From the NCBI RefSeq assembly GCF_000478195.2, contig NZ_AUZM01000005.1, forward strand, positions 94,493 to 158,492: 64,000 nucleotides of DNA. The letters are read 5' to 3'. The translations under genes were made by a program, and so were the position numbers. Below the pieces are notes generated by a model. The model saw only the letters and a list, made by a program, of their open reading frames with translations. It searched no databases and was not told the origin of the DNA. Of the stretch, positions 39,353-48,269 are shown in pieces. Origin of the DNA: Lyngbya aestuarii BL J (GTDB taxonomy: Bacteria > Cyanobacteriota > Cyanobacteriia > Cyanobacteriales > Microcoleaceae). Within the stretch, counting starts at the first letter, position 1, and every line of letters begins with the position of its first letter.

Positions 39353-39468
39353 ATTTGATATTCTTCTGAGTTGATAAAATGTGTCAGATTGTTAAGTTAA
39401 CCGTTTTGTGAAAGTCTGCGTTTCTATTAAATATATGGCGCTGAAACGCAACAACGAACGTCACAATA

Positions 39469-39683
39469 AATCAAGGTTTTCATAAAATCTAGTGAAACCC
39501 CTGAAGTGATAACAGAGATCTACATCAAAGCTGTAGGAGAAGTCAATGAACGTTCAACAACAGGAACTCTATCAACGCTTACAAACGTTTTCACTGGATG
39601 AACCTAACGCCAAATATTCTTTTAGCAAACGTCTAGCCAGAGAGAACGGTTGGACTGTAGAATATACTCAGCAAGCGATCGCA
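39469..39683 (+). repeat. 215-bp direct repeat, copy A (truncated gene start)
   Basis: It covers the leader and first 46 codons of the TIGR04222-type gene and matches 40373-40587 with only about three base differences and no gaps. It ends at a HIP1 octamer, GCGATCGC plus A. Confidence 0.93.
39546..39683 (+). pseudogene. truncated 5' copy of the TIGR04222-type gene
   Basis: MNVQQQELYQRLQTFSLDEP to TQQAIA, identical to the intact copy at 40450 except for one residue (V3 for I3). After the repeat ends the frame reads unrelated sequence and stops at 39776. It retains its own ribosome binding site. Confidence 0.85.
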
Positions 39684-39953
39684 TTACTGCTCATAATGAT
39701 ATCGACAGGAAATGATTGTCAAATAATCATCATCTACTGCATAGACAAGACGATTGACATCATCAATACGACGTGACCAAAATCCTGATAGATTTTCTTT
39801 CAATGGTTCAGGTTTACCAATACCTTTAAAAGGAGAATTCTGAGTTTATTGAATGAGTTTATTAATTTTTTTCAAAGTCTTTTTATCTTGGCTTTGCCAA
39901 TAGAGATAATCTTTCCAAGCCTCATCAGTCCACGCTAACTTTCGCTTACTCAT
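39684..39953 (-). pseudogene. yoeB: YoeB-type toxin with in-frame stop
   Basis: The frame starts MSKRKLAWTDEAWKDYLYWQ, meets TAA at 39846-39848 (codon 36), and continues in frame as [20 protein letters not shown], then [17 protein letters not shown] and a final RYHYEQ. These match E. coli YoeB throughout, including the catalytic glutamate (KPEPLK), arginine (FWSRR) and histidine (YHY). The TAA replaces a residue that is aspartate in E. coli. As read, the ribosome-dependent mRNA interferase is inactive. The toxin start overlaps the antitoxin stop by eight bases, the normal arrangement. Confidence 0.85.
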
Positions 39954-40203
39954 CTAGTAAGTTCCGTTCTGTAACCTGACCCTGTTTGTATTGGGAAATA
40001 GAGCGTTCTAAATGGGCTATATTCGCTGGAGACTTCAACAAATGAACCGTTTCCATCAAGCTATTAAAATATTCTAGGGACATCACCACAGCATCATCAG
40101 CATCAGGCTGAGTAATTATTGTATAGTCAGCATCACTAATTACTTGATCTAATATGGCTTTAAGCTTGTTTTTCGCTTCGGTAAAGGTAACAATTCTCAT
40201 CAT
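39946..40203 (-). CDS. yefM: YefM/Phd family antitoxin
   Basis: An 85-aa antitoxin (MRIVTFTEAKNKLKAILDQV ... VVMSLEYFNSLMETVHLLKS) of the Phd/YefM family. It would bind and repress its own promoter and neutralise YoeB with the C-terminal tail. The tail QYKQGQVTERNLLDE is typical. It precedes the broken yoeB and overlaps it. Two ATGs stand side by side at 40203 and 40200; either may be used. Confidence 0.9.
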   Translation of the reverse strand: MMRIVTFTEAKNKLKAILDQVISDADYTIITQPDADDAVVMSLEYFNSLMETVHLLKSPANIAHLERSISQYKQGQVTERNLLDE

Positions 40204-40372
40204 TTAGACTCATCTGATTTCTTGTAAAACTATAACATATAATTAAGTAAAGGTCGTTTTGTTGATTATTCTTTGTCTTCTACGGGATTTAGATTGACAA
40301 AATAAATTTCACAGTGTTCAAGATTCATAAATCTGTTAATCCATCCATCTCAGTCAATACGAACTCCTGATT

Positions 40373-40587
40373 AATCAAGGTTTTCATAAAATCTAGTGAA
40401 ACTCCTGAAGTGATAACAGAGATCTACATGAAAGCTGTAGGAGAAGTCAATGAACATTCAACAACAGGAACTCTATCAACGCTTACAAACGTTTTCACTG
40501 GATGAACCTAACGCCAAATATTCTTTTAGCAAACGTCTAGCCAGAGAGAACGGTTGGACTGTAGAATATACTCAGCAAGCGATCGCA
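40373..40587 (+). repeat. 215-bp direct repeat, copy B (intact gene start)
   Basis: Same as 39469-39683. It is followed in frame by the rest of the TIGR04222-type gene. Confidence 0.93.
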
Positions 40588-41589
40588 GAATATAAAAAGT
40601 TTGCCTTTTTAGCGGTTGTTGCTGAACATCCCGTTACGCCTTCTGAACAAGTTGATCAAGTTTGGCATTTACACTTAGCTTATACTCGTTATTATTGGGA
40701 TAAATTTTGTCCGAATATTCTCCAAAAACCGTTACATCACAGCCCAACTCAAGGCGGAAGTTCAGAGGGGAAAAAATTCAATGATTGGTACAATAAAACT
40801 TTAGAAAGTTATACCCAATTATTCGGAGAATTCCCCCCTGTTGAGATTTGGCCCCCTGCGGAAATTCGCTTTAATCACGATATTCAAGTTCAACGGGTGA
40901 ATACAGAGGATTATTGGATTATTCCCAAGTTTCGTAACCTGAATTTACCTCAATTTCGCTTTCCTAAACCCGCAATTTTAGGAATTGGATTTCTTCTAAC
41001 TCTAGCTTTAACCGCCTGTGAAGTTTCTCTTACAAATATTCTGAATCCTCTTAATTTTACAGGTTCGGAATTTTTAGGGTTTTACTTTCTTTTGGTTCTT
41101 GTTGCCATTGTTTTAGGTTTGGGTTTAAAAAGCTTAGGAAAACCTTCGACAAGCAGTTCGTTAGGGAGTCGTAAACCTTCGTTCATTGAATATTTACCCG
41201 CATTACCTGTATTTGCTGTTTTAGCGTTGGGTGTGGCTAAAATTTTCATGGGTATTTCTCGGGGAAAACCTGTCGGATATCTATTAATTTTCTGCATTAT
41301 TACGCTTATGATTGCACTTGCTTTTCTTCCGTCTAGCCAATCAAGTCGCAATGTTTCTCACAGAAGTTCTGGTAACAAGAACAGCAGTAGTCGTTACCAT
41401 TCTACCAATAGCAGTAGTAACTATAACAGTAGCAGTAGCGGGAGTGGGTTTTGGTTTGGCGGTGGCGGTGATTGCGGTGGCGGAAGTGATGGCGGAAGTA
41501 ATGGCGGAAGTAATGGCGGTGGCGGTGATTGCGGTGGGGGCGGTTGCGGTGGCGGTGGTTGTGGTGGCGGTGGCTGCGGTGGCGCCTAA
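40450..41589 (+). CDS. TIGR04222-like membrane protein with Gly/Cys-rich tail
   Basis: A 379-aa protein. The N-terminal soluble part has a glycine-rich-domain-protein motif, VDQVWHLHLAYTRYYWDKF (about 75-93). Membrane helices follow at about 177-193, 208-225, 248-265 and 276-293. After them comes a Ser/Asn-rich linker and a tail of GGGGCGGGGC type with five cysteines (about 335-379). This layout matches a family I recall as TIGR04222. Its role is unknown. The last four bases overlap the end of the convergent cbiO. Its 5' end is duplicated at 39469. Confidence 0.75.
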   Translation: MNIQQQELYQRLQTFSLDEPNAKYSFSKRLARENGWTVEYTQQAIAEYKKFAFLAVVAEHPVTPSEQVDQVWHLHLAYTRYYWDKFCPNILQKPLHHSPTQGGSSEGKKFNDWYNKTLESYTQLFGEFPPVEIWPPAEIRFNHDIQVQRVNTEDYWIIPKFRNLNLPQFRFPKPAILGIGFLLTLALTACEVSLTNILNPLNFTGSEFLGFYFLLVLVAIVLGLGLKSLGKPSTSSSLGSRKPSFIEYLPALPVFAVLALGVAKIFMGISRGKPVGYLLIFCIITLMIALAFLPSSQSSRNVSHRSSGNKNSSSRYHSTNSSSNYNSSSSGSGFWFGGGGDCGGGSDGGSNGGSNGGGGDCGGGGCGGGGCGGGGCGGA

Positions 41590-42434
41590 AGTTGACGAAT
41601 ACGCTGGCGAATTTTTTGTAATTGTTCCGCAGATAAGGGTGTTAATTGATTGAGAGTTAGTTCATCTTGAATCGCATTTAACGCCGTAACAATTAGGGGA
41701 ACTCCTAAACCTAATTCTTGAATTTGTTGACTTTGGTTAAATACGGTTTCTGGGGTTCCTTCTAATACAATTTCTCCGCTATCCATCACAAAAACCCAAT
41801 CCGCCCAAGCTTCTACAAAGTCTAAATTGTGAGTTGCTAGTAGAATTGTTGTACCTCTGCTATGAACTTTTTCTAAAGTTGTCCGAAAGTTTTGAACTTG
41901 TTTGGGGTCAAGATAAGCTGTGGGTTCATCGAGTAATAAAAGTTGGGGCTGAAGAACCATCACGTCAGCAATAGAAACCCGCTTTTTTTGTCCCAAACTG
42001 AGGTAATTAATCGGTGCATCTGCCAAATTAAGTAAGTCAAAATCTAATAAGGTTTGTTGAACTCGTTGGGCGATTTCCGACTCGGGTAAACCCAAGTTAC
42101 ACAGTCCATAGGAAATATCTTCTTCGACCGTTGTGGCGACTAATTGCTGTTCGGGATTTTGAAAAACCAAACCAACTTTTTGTCGCAATTGATTTAAGGA
42201 TTTTCGGTCGTAGTTTAAGGGTTTTCCCTGCCATTCTATTCTACCACGTTTGGGGCGATACAATCCATTAGCGAGTCGAAATAATGTTGTTTTTCCGCAA
42301 CCATTGCGTCCAATAATCGCACAGCGTTGGTGTTTGGGAATTCTCAGCGTTAAATTTTGAACCGCAGGATGTTGGCTACAGGGATAAGTATACTCGACAT
42401 TTTTAAAACTGAGAAGTTCAAATTCTGGAGACAT
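41586..42434 (-). CDS. cbiO: cobalt ECF transporter ATPase
   Basis: A 282-aa ABC ATPase energising cobalt uptake. Walker A is IIGRNGCGKTTLF, the Q-loop is VGLVFQNPEQQLVATTV, the signature is YLSLGQKKRVSIA and Walker B LLLLDEPTAYLD. ATG 42434 (MSPEFELLSF) overlaps the cbiQ end by 17 bp and fits the family better than a start 51 bases upstream. Last gene of the cbiMNQO operon under the cobalamin riboswitch. Confidence 0.93.
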   Translation of the reverse strand: MSPEFELLSFKNVEYTYPCSQHPAVQNLTLRIPKHQRCAIIGRNGCGKTTLFRLANGLYRPKRGRIEWQGKPLNYDRKSLNQLRQKVGLVFQNPEQQLVATTVEEDISYGLCNLGLPESEIAQRVQQTLLDFDLLNLADAPINYLSLGQKKRVSIADVMVLQPQLLLLDEPTAYLDPKQVQNFRTTLEKVHSRGTTILLATHNLDFVEAWADWVFVMDSGEIVLEGTPETVFNQSQQIQELGLGVPLIVTALNAIQDELTLNQLTPLSAEQLQKIRQRIRQL

Positions 42435-43221
42435 AATGCCATCCAATATTAACGAACAATAAAACACACCCGCAAATTGCTTCAATTATATACCGAAAAT
42501 CGGGTTTATAGCGGCGAATATACCAAACTTTGAGTTCTCCTGTAAACCCTCGTGATGTTAATCCCAGAGAAATTTGACGGTAGTTTTCTAGGGTGCGTCG
42601 TAACAGTTGACTAACGACAATTCCAATACTACGAATTCCGGTTTTCCAATTACAATAACCAATTCTGGCTTGTTGGGCGGTTAACAATTCACTGGCGGTT
42701 TCTGTGAGGAGAAAAATGAACCGATACATTAAAGTTAGCAGTTCGGTGATTAAACTCGGACAGCCAATCTTTTTTAAAATTCTGACAATTTCGACAAAAG
42801 GAACTGTTAACAAAATAAAGTACATACAAGACGTGAGAACCAGAGAACGGGTAAACAAAATGGTAATTTGTTGAAGTCCTTGTTGACTCAAATACAGAAA
42901 AAAATGACCGAAATTTATGCCCCAAAAAACATCTGTTTGAACGGACTCCATATCCGATAACCCAACTCCCGCCAACACCAAAGCCGGAACGCTGGTTAAC
43001 CAAAATCCTAACGGAATCGCCTGTAATTTCAAGTAAACCGACGCCGGAATTCGAGCATAAATAACAATCCAAATCGCAATCCAAACTGTTATTAAAAGTT
43101 GAAGGGGCGAAGGAGCCGCCCAACTCAAACAAAATAGAGTTATTCCAAACAGAAGTTTGTGTTCTGGAGGAAGATAACGCAATCGGTTCGTATAGGCTAA
43201 AGAATCAATTTGATGGTGCAT
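42418..43221 (-). CDS. cbiQ: cobalt ECF transporter transmembrane subunit
   Basis: A 267-aa T-component with about five helices. The cytoplasmic coupling segment includes RRTLENYRQISLGLTSRGFTG, containing the conserved arginine/glycine motif that contacts CbiO. It starts MHHQIDSLAYTNRL and lies ten bp after cbiN. Confidence 0.92.
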   Translation of the reverse strand: MHHQIDSLAYTNRLRYLPPEHKLLFGITLFCLSWAAPSPLQLLITVWIAIWIVIYARIPASVYLKLQAIPLGFWLTSVPALVLAGVGLSDMESVQTDVFWGINFGHFFLYLSQQGLQQITILFTRSLVLTSCMYFILLTVPFVEIVRILKKIGCPSLITELLTLMYRFIFLLTETASELLTAQQARIGYCNWKTGIRSIGIVVSQLLRRTLENYRQISLGLTSRGFTGELKVWYIRRYKPDFRYIIEAICGCVLLFVNIGWHYVSRI

Positions 43222-43230
43222 TAGGGGTTT

Positions 43231-43515
43231 TTAATTTCTTCCCTCCCGACGACCTTTGTACAAGCCAATTACATAGCCAATAAGTCCCGCTCCGATAGCC
43301 GCTTGAGAAACAAATAAAAGGCTTTCTACTTCTCCGCTGGGTACTTCAATTACGGGATTAAACCAGGGTTGATAATTGGGTTGAATTTCTGTAATCATTT
43401 CCTCTGCTTCGCCATCGGCTCCCCCGTATTCTCCCCGAACAAATATTAACGGTAAGATTGCTAAGGCAATAACGGCTAAAACTAGAAACCAATTTCCTTG
43501 TTTTTCAGACTGCAT
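43231..43515 (-). CDS. cbiN: cobalt transport protein CbiN
   Basis: A 94-aa protein with two membrane helices around an extracytoplasmic loop. FVRGEYGGADGEAEEMI and WFNPVIEVPSGEVESLLF are the family hallmarks. CbiN assists CbiM in taking up Co2+. It lies ten bp after cbiM. Confidence 0.94.
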   Translation of the reverse strand: MQSEKQGNWFLVLAVIALAILPLIFVRGEYGGADGEAEEMITEIQPNYQPWFNPVIEVPSGEVESLLFVSQAAIGAGLIGYVIGLYKGRREGRN

Positions 43516-43524
43516 AATATTCTC

Positions 43525-44277
43525 CTAGTTCTGTCGCAAAAGTTTTAAGGTTTGAAGTTCTTCTGAGGCGTAAGATTGTAACCAGTTCCACACCAATACG
43601 GTTAATAAACCCTCGCTAATTGATAGGGGAAGTTGAGTTAAAGCAAAAATTCCGGCAAACTTAATAAATGATGCCAAAACGCCCCCGGTTGCAGCCGGAA
43701 AAGCCAGAGCCAGTTGAATCGAAGTGACAATATAGGTTGCTAAACTTCCCAGAGTTGCGGCGAGAAAAATTCCGATTTTCTGTTGTCTTTGTTTCAAACA
43801 CAAACGATAAATTCCATAGGCAGTCCAGGGGCCGACAATTGCCATAGAAAAAGCATTTGCTCCCAAGGTTGTGATGCCGCCGTGGGCGAGTAATACGGCC
43901 TGAAAAACTAATACCAAACTCCCCAATACTGCCATCACAGAAGGCCCGAATAAAACCGCTCCCAGTCCGGTTCCGGTTGGATGAGAACAACTTCCGGTAA
44001 CAGAAGGAATTTTGAGTGCAGAAAGCACAAAACTAAACGCTCCCGCCAAGGCAAGTAATAACTTAAGTTCGGGATTTTGACGGGTAATTTTGGTCAAAGA
44101 TTTCACACCCAAAACGAAAAAAGGTAAGCTCAAAACCCACCAAAAAATCGCCCAACCCACCGGAAGAAATCCTTCCATAATGTGCATCGCTTGGGCTGGA
44201 GATGCCGCACCCACAACGAGATAAAAGCTTAACCCTGCCATCGCGACAAGGCTGAAAATTCGACTCACTCTTGACAT
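43525..44277 (-). CDS. cbiM: cobalt ECF transporter substrate-binding subunit
   Basis: A 250-aa membrane S-component. Residues 1-30 are a signal peptide (ending SPAQA), cleaved so that the mature N-terminus is [12 protein letters not shown], whose first residues including the histidine bind the metal ion. The stretch [20 protein letters not shown] is diagnostic. The riboswitch ends about 30 bases upstream of its ATG and should repress the operon when cobalamin is plentiful. Confidence 0.94.
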   Translation of the reverse strand: MSRVSRIFSLVAMAGLSFYLVVGAASPAQAMHIMEGFLPVGWAIFWWVLSLPFFVLGVKSLTKITRQNPELKLLLALAGAFSFVLSALKIPSVTGSCSHPTGTGLGAVLFGPSVMAVLGSLVLVFQAVLLAHGGITTLGANAFSMAIVGPWTAYGIYRLCLKQRQQKIGIFLAATLGSLATYIVTSIQLALAFPAATGGVLASFIKFAGIFALTQLPLSISEGLLTVLVWNWLQSYASEELQTLKLLRQN

Positions 44278-44307
44278 CTGTACCTCGCAGATTGAGTTGT
44301 TTGTAGA

Positions 44308-44453
44308 TTTCCATCGGCGGGCATCCTGACTCAGAGATTTGATGAAAATAAAACCTCAACTAAAATCTCATCACAGTTGCGGGACAGCGTTGGATTTTCA
44401 CCAAACTTTCCCCGTTACCTCTAGTAGCTGACCCCCACTAGAACCGATAGATG
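44308..44453 (-). promoter_or_regulatory. cobalamin riboswitch
   Basis: Read on the minus strand, it has GGTGAAAATCC, CGCTGTCCCGCAACTGT and the B12 box AGTCAGGATGCCCGCC in the right order. A P1 helix joins ATCTATCGG (near 44444) to CCGATGGA (near 44318). No terminator lies between it and cbiM, so control is probably at translation initiation. Confidence 0.95.
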
Positions 44454-44520
44454 AAGTATTCTATCACGACAACTGCAAAATTACCAGCACCCTTCTCAAA
44501 TTTGTGCTTTTCTAACTTCA

Positions 44521-45102
44521 TCAAGAAGACTGTTGGGCTGAAAATTGAGTGGTGAGTCGCAAAACTAAACCGTAACAAATTCCCAATCCTGCCGTCCAAA
44601 TCATATTTTTAACAAACAGTTTTTGTAGAATATTCCATCCCATGCTGTGACCATCGGTAAGCACGGGAAAGGCGAGTAAAATTAGACTTTCATACAACAC
44701 AAATCCAAAGATTGCTGCCAGAATAATCCACAAAATATGACCGAACCCCTGTTGACGACTGAACCGAGGTCTAATAGTCGCAAATCCCGTCACCAATACG
44801 ACACCAACGCCCATAATTAATCCCCAAGCAAACGCATCGGGACTGCGGGGATAATCTCGAATGAGAAAGCCGTAAAGTTGGTTTACTAACCAAACGATTA
44901 ATCCGAGTAAAATTGCCCGTTTGCGGTTTAGGGTTGTTCCGGCTATTGTACCAAAAGCAACTAAAGGGGCGTGGGGATAAATGATTGTGCTACCCGTACC
45001 GATTGCCAGAAATAAAATTTGCCAAAACCGACTTTTAGCAACGGCAATCCAACGGTTTTCCCAGAGATAATTTTGGGTTTGGGAGGAGTGAATTATACTC
45101 AT
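44521..45102 (-). CDS. membrane protein next to cobalt operon
   Basis: A 193-aa protein with five or six predicted helices. It includes GTGSTIIYPHAPLVAFGTIAG and DYPRSPDAFAWGLIMGVGVV. No family is named with confidence. It lies upstream of the riboswitch on the same strand, between it and the ferredoxin-like gene, so a link to cobalt or cobalamin traffic is plausible but only from position. Confidence 0.7.
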   Translation of the reverse strand: MSIIHSSQTQNYLWENRWIAVAKSRFWQILFLAIGTGSTIIYPHAPLVAFGTIAGTTLNRKRAILLGLIVWLVNQLYGFLIRDYPRSPDAFAWGLIMGVGVVLVTGFATIRPRFSRQQGFGHILWIILAAIFGFVLYESLILLAFPVLTDGHSMGWNILQKLFVKNMIWTAGLGICYGLVLRLTTQFSAQQSS

Positions 45103-45195
45103 TTTTTGTTCCTCAACTTGGTTTTTGAGACTGCTTTTCCGAACAAAATAATGAATGAGAATATAGCAATCGCCGAATGATTTGTAAACTGCATT

Positions 45196-45221
45196 GCCCC
45201 CAAACCCCCAACCCTGGGGGC
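45196..45221. repeat. GCCCCC/GGGGGC hairpin
   Basis: GCCCCC pairs with GGGGGC around a C-rich loop, in the 170-bp gap between the two reverse genes. No clear T-tract follows on either strand. It may be a weak terminator for the ferredoxin-like gene. Confidence 0.4.
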
Positions 45222-45272
45222 TTACATGGATTTATTTTTTATAAATCAAATAACATCGCTATATTTCTGCAA

Positions 45273-46163
45273 TCATTCTTGAATCGACTTCGATTGAACG
45301 GGAGGATATAAATGTTCGGCGAGTTGTTGACCTTGACTCAAATGTTGCGCTACAATTTTATTGGCAACCTCGGGAGTTACGCGAGTATACCAGGTTCTAT
45401 CTCCTGAATAAAAAACAATCGGCCCCAGTTTACACACTTCCAAACAACCCGATGTGATCACATCAACTTCCAGTTCCGCTTGATTAACGGCCGTTTGCAA
45501 AGCCTGATAAATCGGTTGCCATTGGCGAGAAGGATAACAACGGGATGAACGACAAACTGATAAATAAGGCCGCTTGAGGGGATTAGAATTAAAAGGAATG
45601 GGACGATTGCCCAAAACATAGATTTCTCGCAGTTCTTCGTAAAGCGCCAATTTACTCAAATCTGCTTTATTATAAGGAAGTAAATCTTCATCGTCTGTTA
45701 AACAGGGATTTGGCAAAAATATTGTCATCATATTTTCTTGCTCCCCATTCCAAAACTGAATTCCCCAACTGGTCGGTCTTCCGGTTGAGTTCAAGCGTCG
45801 ATACAGCGAAGCCCGATGAATTCGTCGCCGTTGTCGCAACTCCACAGGGGTCTTGCAATGCGGCCCGCCGAGATGATCTTCCAAACACAGATGAATATGC
45901 CAAGCTTCCGTCGCTACGGTGAGATAACCATCGTAAATCAGGCACAATTTCGGGGGTTGAGTAAATTCGAGTTCTAACACTCCCCCCTCAACGACATGAC
46001 CAATCTGCACCTCTTGCCAGCGTTCTTGAAACAGAGTGTACAGCAACGGCCCGGTGATGTCTACCGTACAACCAAAATCTTCATACTCAATCTTTCCGCC
46101 TTCGGGTGTGGCTTCAACGGTTCGACGGTTTAGAGGTGTGACCCGGCAATTAAATTCACTCAT
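45273..46163 (-). CDS. protein with C-terminal [2Fe-2S] thioredoxin-like ferredoxin domain
   Basis: A 296-aa protein. Residues 1-200 form an uncharacterised domain with several histidines (EAWHIHLCLEDHLGGPHCKT). Residues 200-290 are a thioredoxin-like ferredoxin with cysteines in LSVCRSSRCYPS and SGCLEVCKLGPIVF, the four expected cluster ligands. Related (2Fe-2S) ferredoxin proteins occur near cobalamin genes in some cyanobacteria. It may be an electron carrier in cobalt reduction or corrin chemistry; this is inferred from its place beside cbiMNQO. Confidence 0.75.
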   Translation of the reverse strand: MSEFNCRVTPLNRRTVEATPEGGKIEYEDFGCTVDITGPLLYTLFQERWQEVQIGHVVEGGVLELEFTQPPKLCLIYDGYLTVATEAWHIHLCLEDHLGGPHCKTPVELRQRRRIHRASLYRRLNSTGRPTSWGIQFWNGEQENMMTIFLPNPCLTDDEDLLPYNKADLSKLALYEELREIYVLGNRPIPFNSNPLKRPYLSVCRSSRCYPSRQWQPIYQALQTAVNQAELEVDVITSGCLEVCKLGPIVFYSGDRTWYTRVTPEVANKIVAQHLSQGQQLAEHLYPPVQSKSIQE

Positions 46164-46343
46164 TCCCTTGCCAAATTAAGACTTCATTTAATCTTATGTT
46201 ACTTTCCAATCTCAGAAAAAACGCTGAAGGAGATTTTCTCGCCGTTGGTTAAACTGGATGGTTTGAATTGGGATTAGCTTGAATAATTTTAGCACGAGAT
46301 TATCAAATATAAGTCATCGCAGAAATAATCGAGAAGTACGGTA

Positions 46344-46493
46344 ATGGTTCAATTCGCCTCAAACCTACTGACTGCCGATGAATTTATTATAAAATACGGC
46401 GATCGCGATCGCTGCGAACTGATAGATGGTGAATTAATCGAGATGGAACCGACGGGGCCGCACGAACAAGTTTCCGCTGCGGAATTTGCCTAA
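46344..46493 (+). pseudogene. truncated Uma2 gene fragment
   Basis: MVQFASNLLTADEFIIKYGD to GPHEQVS, near-identical to the first 43 codons of the Uma2 gene at 38738, then AAEFA and a stop. The similarity also extends about 35 bp upstream (from about 46306). The catalytic core is absent. Confidence 0.85.
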
Positions 46494-46542
46494 GATACAA
46501 CCCCAAAAAATATTGCGGATTCTGTTACATTTGTATTGAAAA

Positions 46543-46632
46543 AAGCTTGTAGTTGCGCTTTCGTGCCGAATAAACGGGCTGAAAACTATGAACTGAGTTA
46601 AGCTTGTAGTTGCGCTTTCGTGCCGGATAAAC
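46543..46632 (+). repeat. two copies of a 33-bp repeat
   Basis: AAGCTTGTAGTTGCGCTTTC followed by GTGCCG(A/G)ATAAAC occurs at 46543-46575 and 46600-46632. The rest of 46494-46875 has no gene that I can support. Confidence 0.8.
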
Positions 46633-46875
46633 CGCCTGGATCAATGATCGCAAAGATTAAATTACTCCATTTGAGTGACAACATTCAAGCTGTCACAGTG
46701 GAATTTAGGGGGGATATCGGTTCGGATAGTGAAATTAGGAGTTAAACGAAAAATTGGGATAAAAATATATGTGATGGTTGAGAAAGTTGTACGTTAGGGG
46801 AACATAACTTTTTGAGGCTTTTATACAGTGAAGTTAAGCAGAGAGTCTTACTGGTTTAACTTTATCGAGGTCGTC

Positions 46876-48237
46876 ATGCAAATTGTTACTAACACTCCCC
46901 CAACTCCTGAAAAACTCCTCAATAATCGCTATCGTATTTTACAATCTATTGGTAGTGGCGGCTTTGGTGAAAAGTTTCTTGCAGAAGATACTCAGATGCC
47001 GTCGGGTCGTCGTTGTGTGATTAAACAATTAAAACCGAGTGTTAATCGTCCTGAACTTTATCCGTTAATTCAAGAACAATTTCGCCGAGAAGCAGCAATT
47101 TTAGAAAAACTGGGTGAAAAAAGTGATCGCATTCCTCGATTATACGCCTATTTTGAAGAAGAAGAACAGTTTTATTTAGTTCAAGAATGGATTGAGGGAG
47201 AAACCTTAACCACCCGCATTCAACGCTTAGGACGCTTAAGTGAGACGGAAGTTAAAGAGATTTTATTGGGATTATTACCACTTTTACATCGCATTCACAA
47301 GCAGGGTTTAATTCATCGAGATATTAAGCCGGATAATATTATTTTACGTCATCCGATGGGTAAACCTGTTTTGATTGATTTTGGGGCTGTCAAGGAAACA
47401 ATGGGAACGATGTTAAATTCTCAGGGAAGTCCGACGGCTTCAATTTTAATTGGAACACCGGGTTTTATGGCGTCTGAACAAGCGGTGGGTTATCCGTTGT
47501 ATTCAAGTGATCTGTATAGTTTGGGGATGACAGCGATTTATTTATTAACCGGAAAAACGATTAAAGAGATGAATATTGACCGAGAAACAGGTAAAATTTT
47601 ATGGCGAGAAAATGTTCCTGATATTAGTCAAAGTTTTGCTGAAATTTTAGATAAAGCGATTCAATTTTATCCCCGTGATCGCTTTTCTAAGTCTGAAGAA
47701 ATGTTTGCTGCTTTAAAAACTATTCCGAGTCCTATTCCCAAAACTGAACCTTCTTTACCCCCTTCGACAATATTTTTCCCAAAACCCCTTCAGTCTCCTA
47801 AAACTTCTCACTCTAAATTTAAACTCTTTAAACAGTTTAAACAGTTAAAAGATTGGCAAAAAGCAACGTTATTCGGAATTCTCATGGGTGCTTTTTTAGG
47901 ATTGGGTGTTGCGATTCCTTTGAAGATTTTATTTCAACAAAAGTCTTCTCAAGCTTCAACGGTTGATCAACTGTCTAATCTGCCGATGTCTTTTTATTTT
48001 ATTGCAGATTCAGCTTTTAATGACCCAGAAAATGCTGAACAAAAACGTCAATCTTTACAAGAAAAGGGTTATTCTGATGCGGGTTTATTTTGGAGTCCAA
48101 ACTATTCTAATTGGTCTCAATATAAGTCTTATAAAGTCTATGGAGATTGGTTTGAAACAAAATCAGCCTGTGAGAAAAATTTACCCAAATACCGAGAATT
48201 TAATCCGAGTGCTTATTGTGGATTTGCAACCAAGTAG
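46876..48237 (+). CDS. membrane Ser/Thr protein kinase
   Basis: A 453-aa Hanks-type kinase. GSGGFGEKF is the glycine loop, VIKQLKP the ATP lysine, IHRDIKPDNI the catalytic loop, LIDFGAVKE the DFG, and GFMASEQ the APE variant. After a Pro/Ser linker comes one membrane helix (about 345-365), then an extracytoplasmic SPOR-like or sensor tail with two cysteines (SACEKNL and AYCGFATK). ATG 46876 has GAGG five bases upstream; a GTG at 46828 is the alternative. Targets unknown. Confidence 0.9.
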   Translation: MQIVTNTPPTPEKLLNNRYRILQSIGSGGFGEKFLAEDTQMPSGRRCVIKQLKPSVNRPELYPLIQEQFRREAAILEKLGEKSDRIPRLYAYFEEEEQFYLVQEWIEGETLTTRIQRLGRLSETEVKEILLGLLPLLHRIHKQGLIHRDIKPDNIILRHPMGKPVLIDFGAVKETMGTMLNSQGSPTASILIGTPGFMASEQAVGYPLYSSDLYSLGMTAIYLLTGKTIKEMNIDRETGKILWRENVPDISQSFAEILDKAIQFYPRDRFSKSEEMFAALKTIPSPIPKTEPSLPPSTIFFPKPLQSPKTSHSKFKLFKQFKQLKDWQKATLFGILMGAFLGLGVAIPLKILFQQKSSQASTVDQLSNLPMSFYFIADSAFNDPENAEQKRQSLQEKGYSDAGLFWSPNYSNWSQYKSYKVYGDWFETKSACEKNLPKYREFNPSAYCGFATK

Positions 48238-48269
48238 TTAATCAGTGAAGGGAATTTTAAACACACCCT

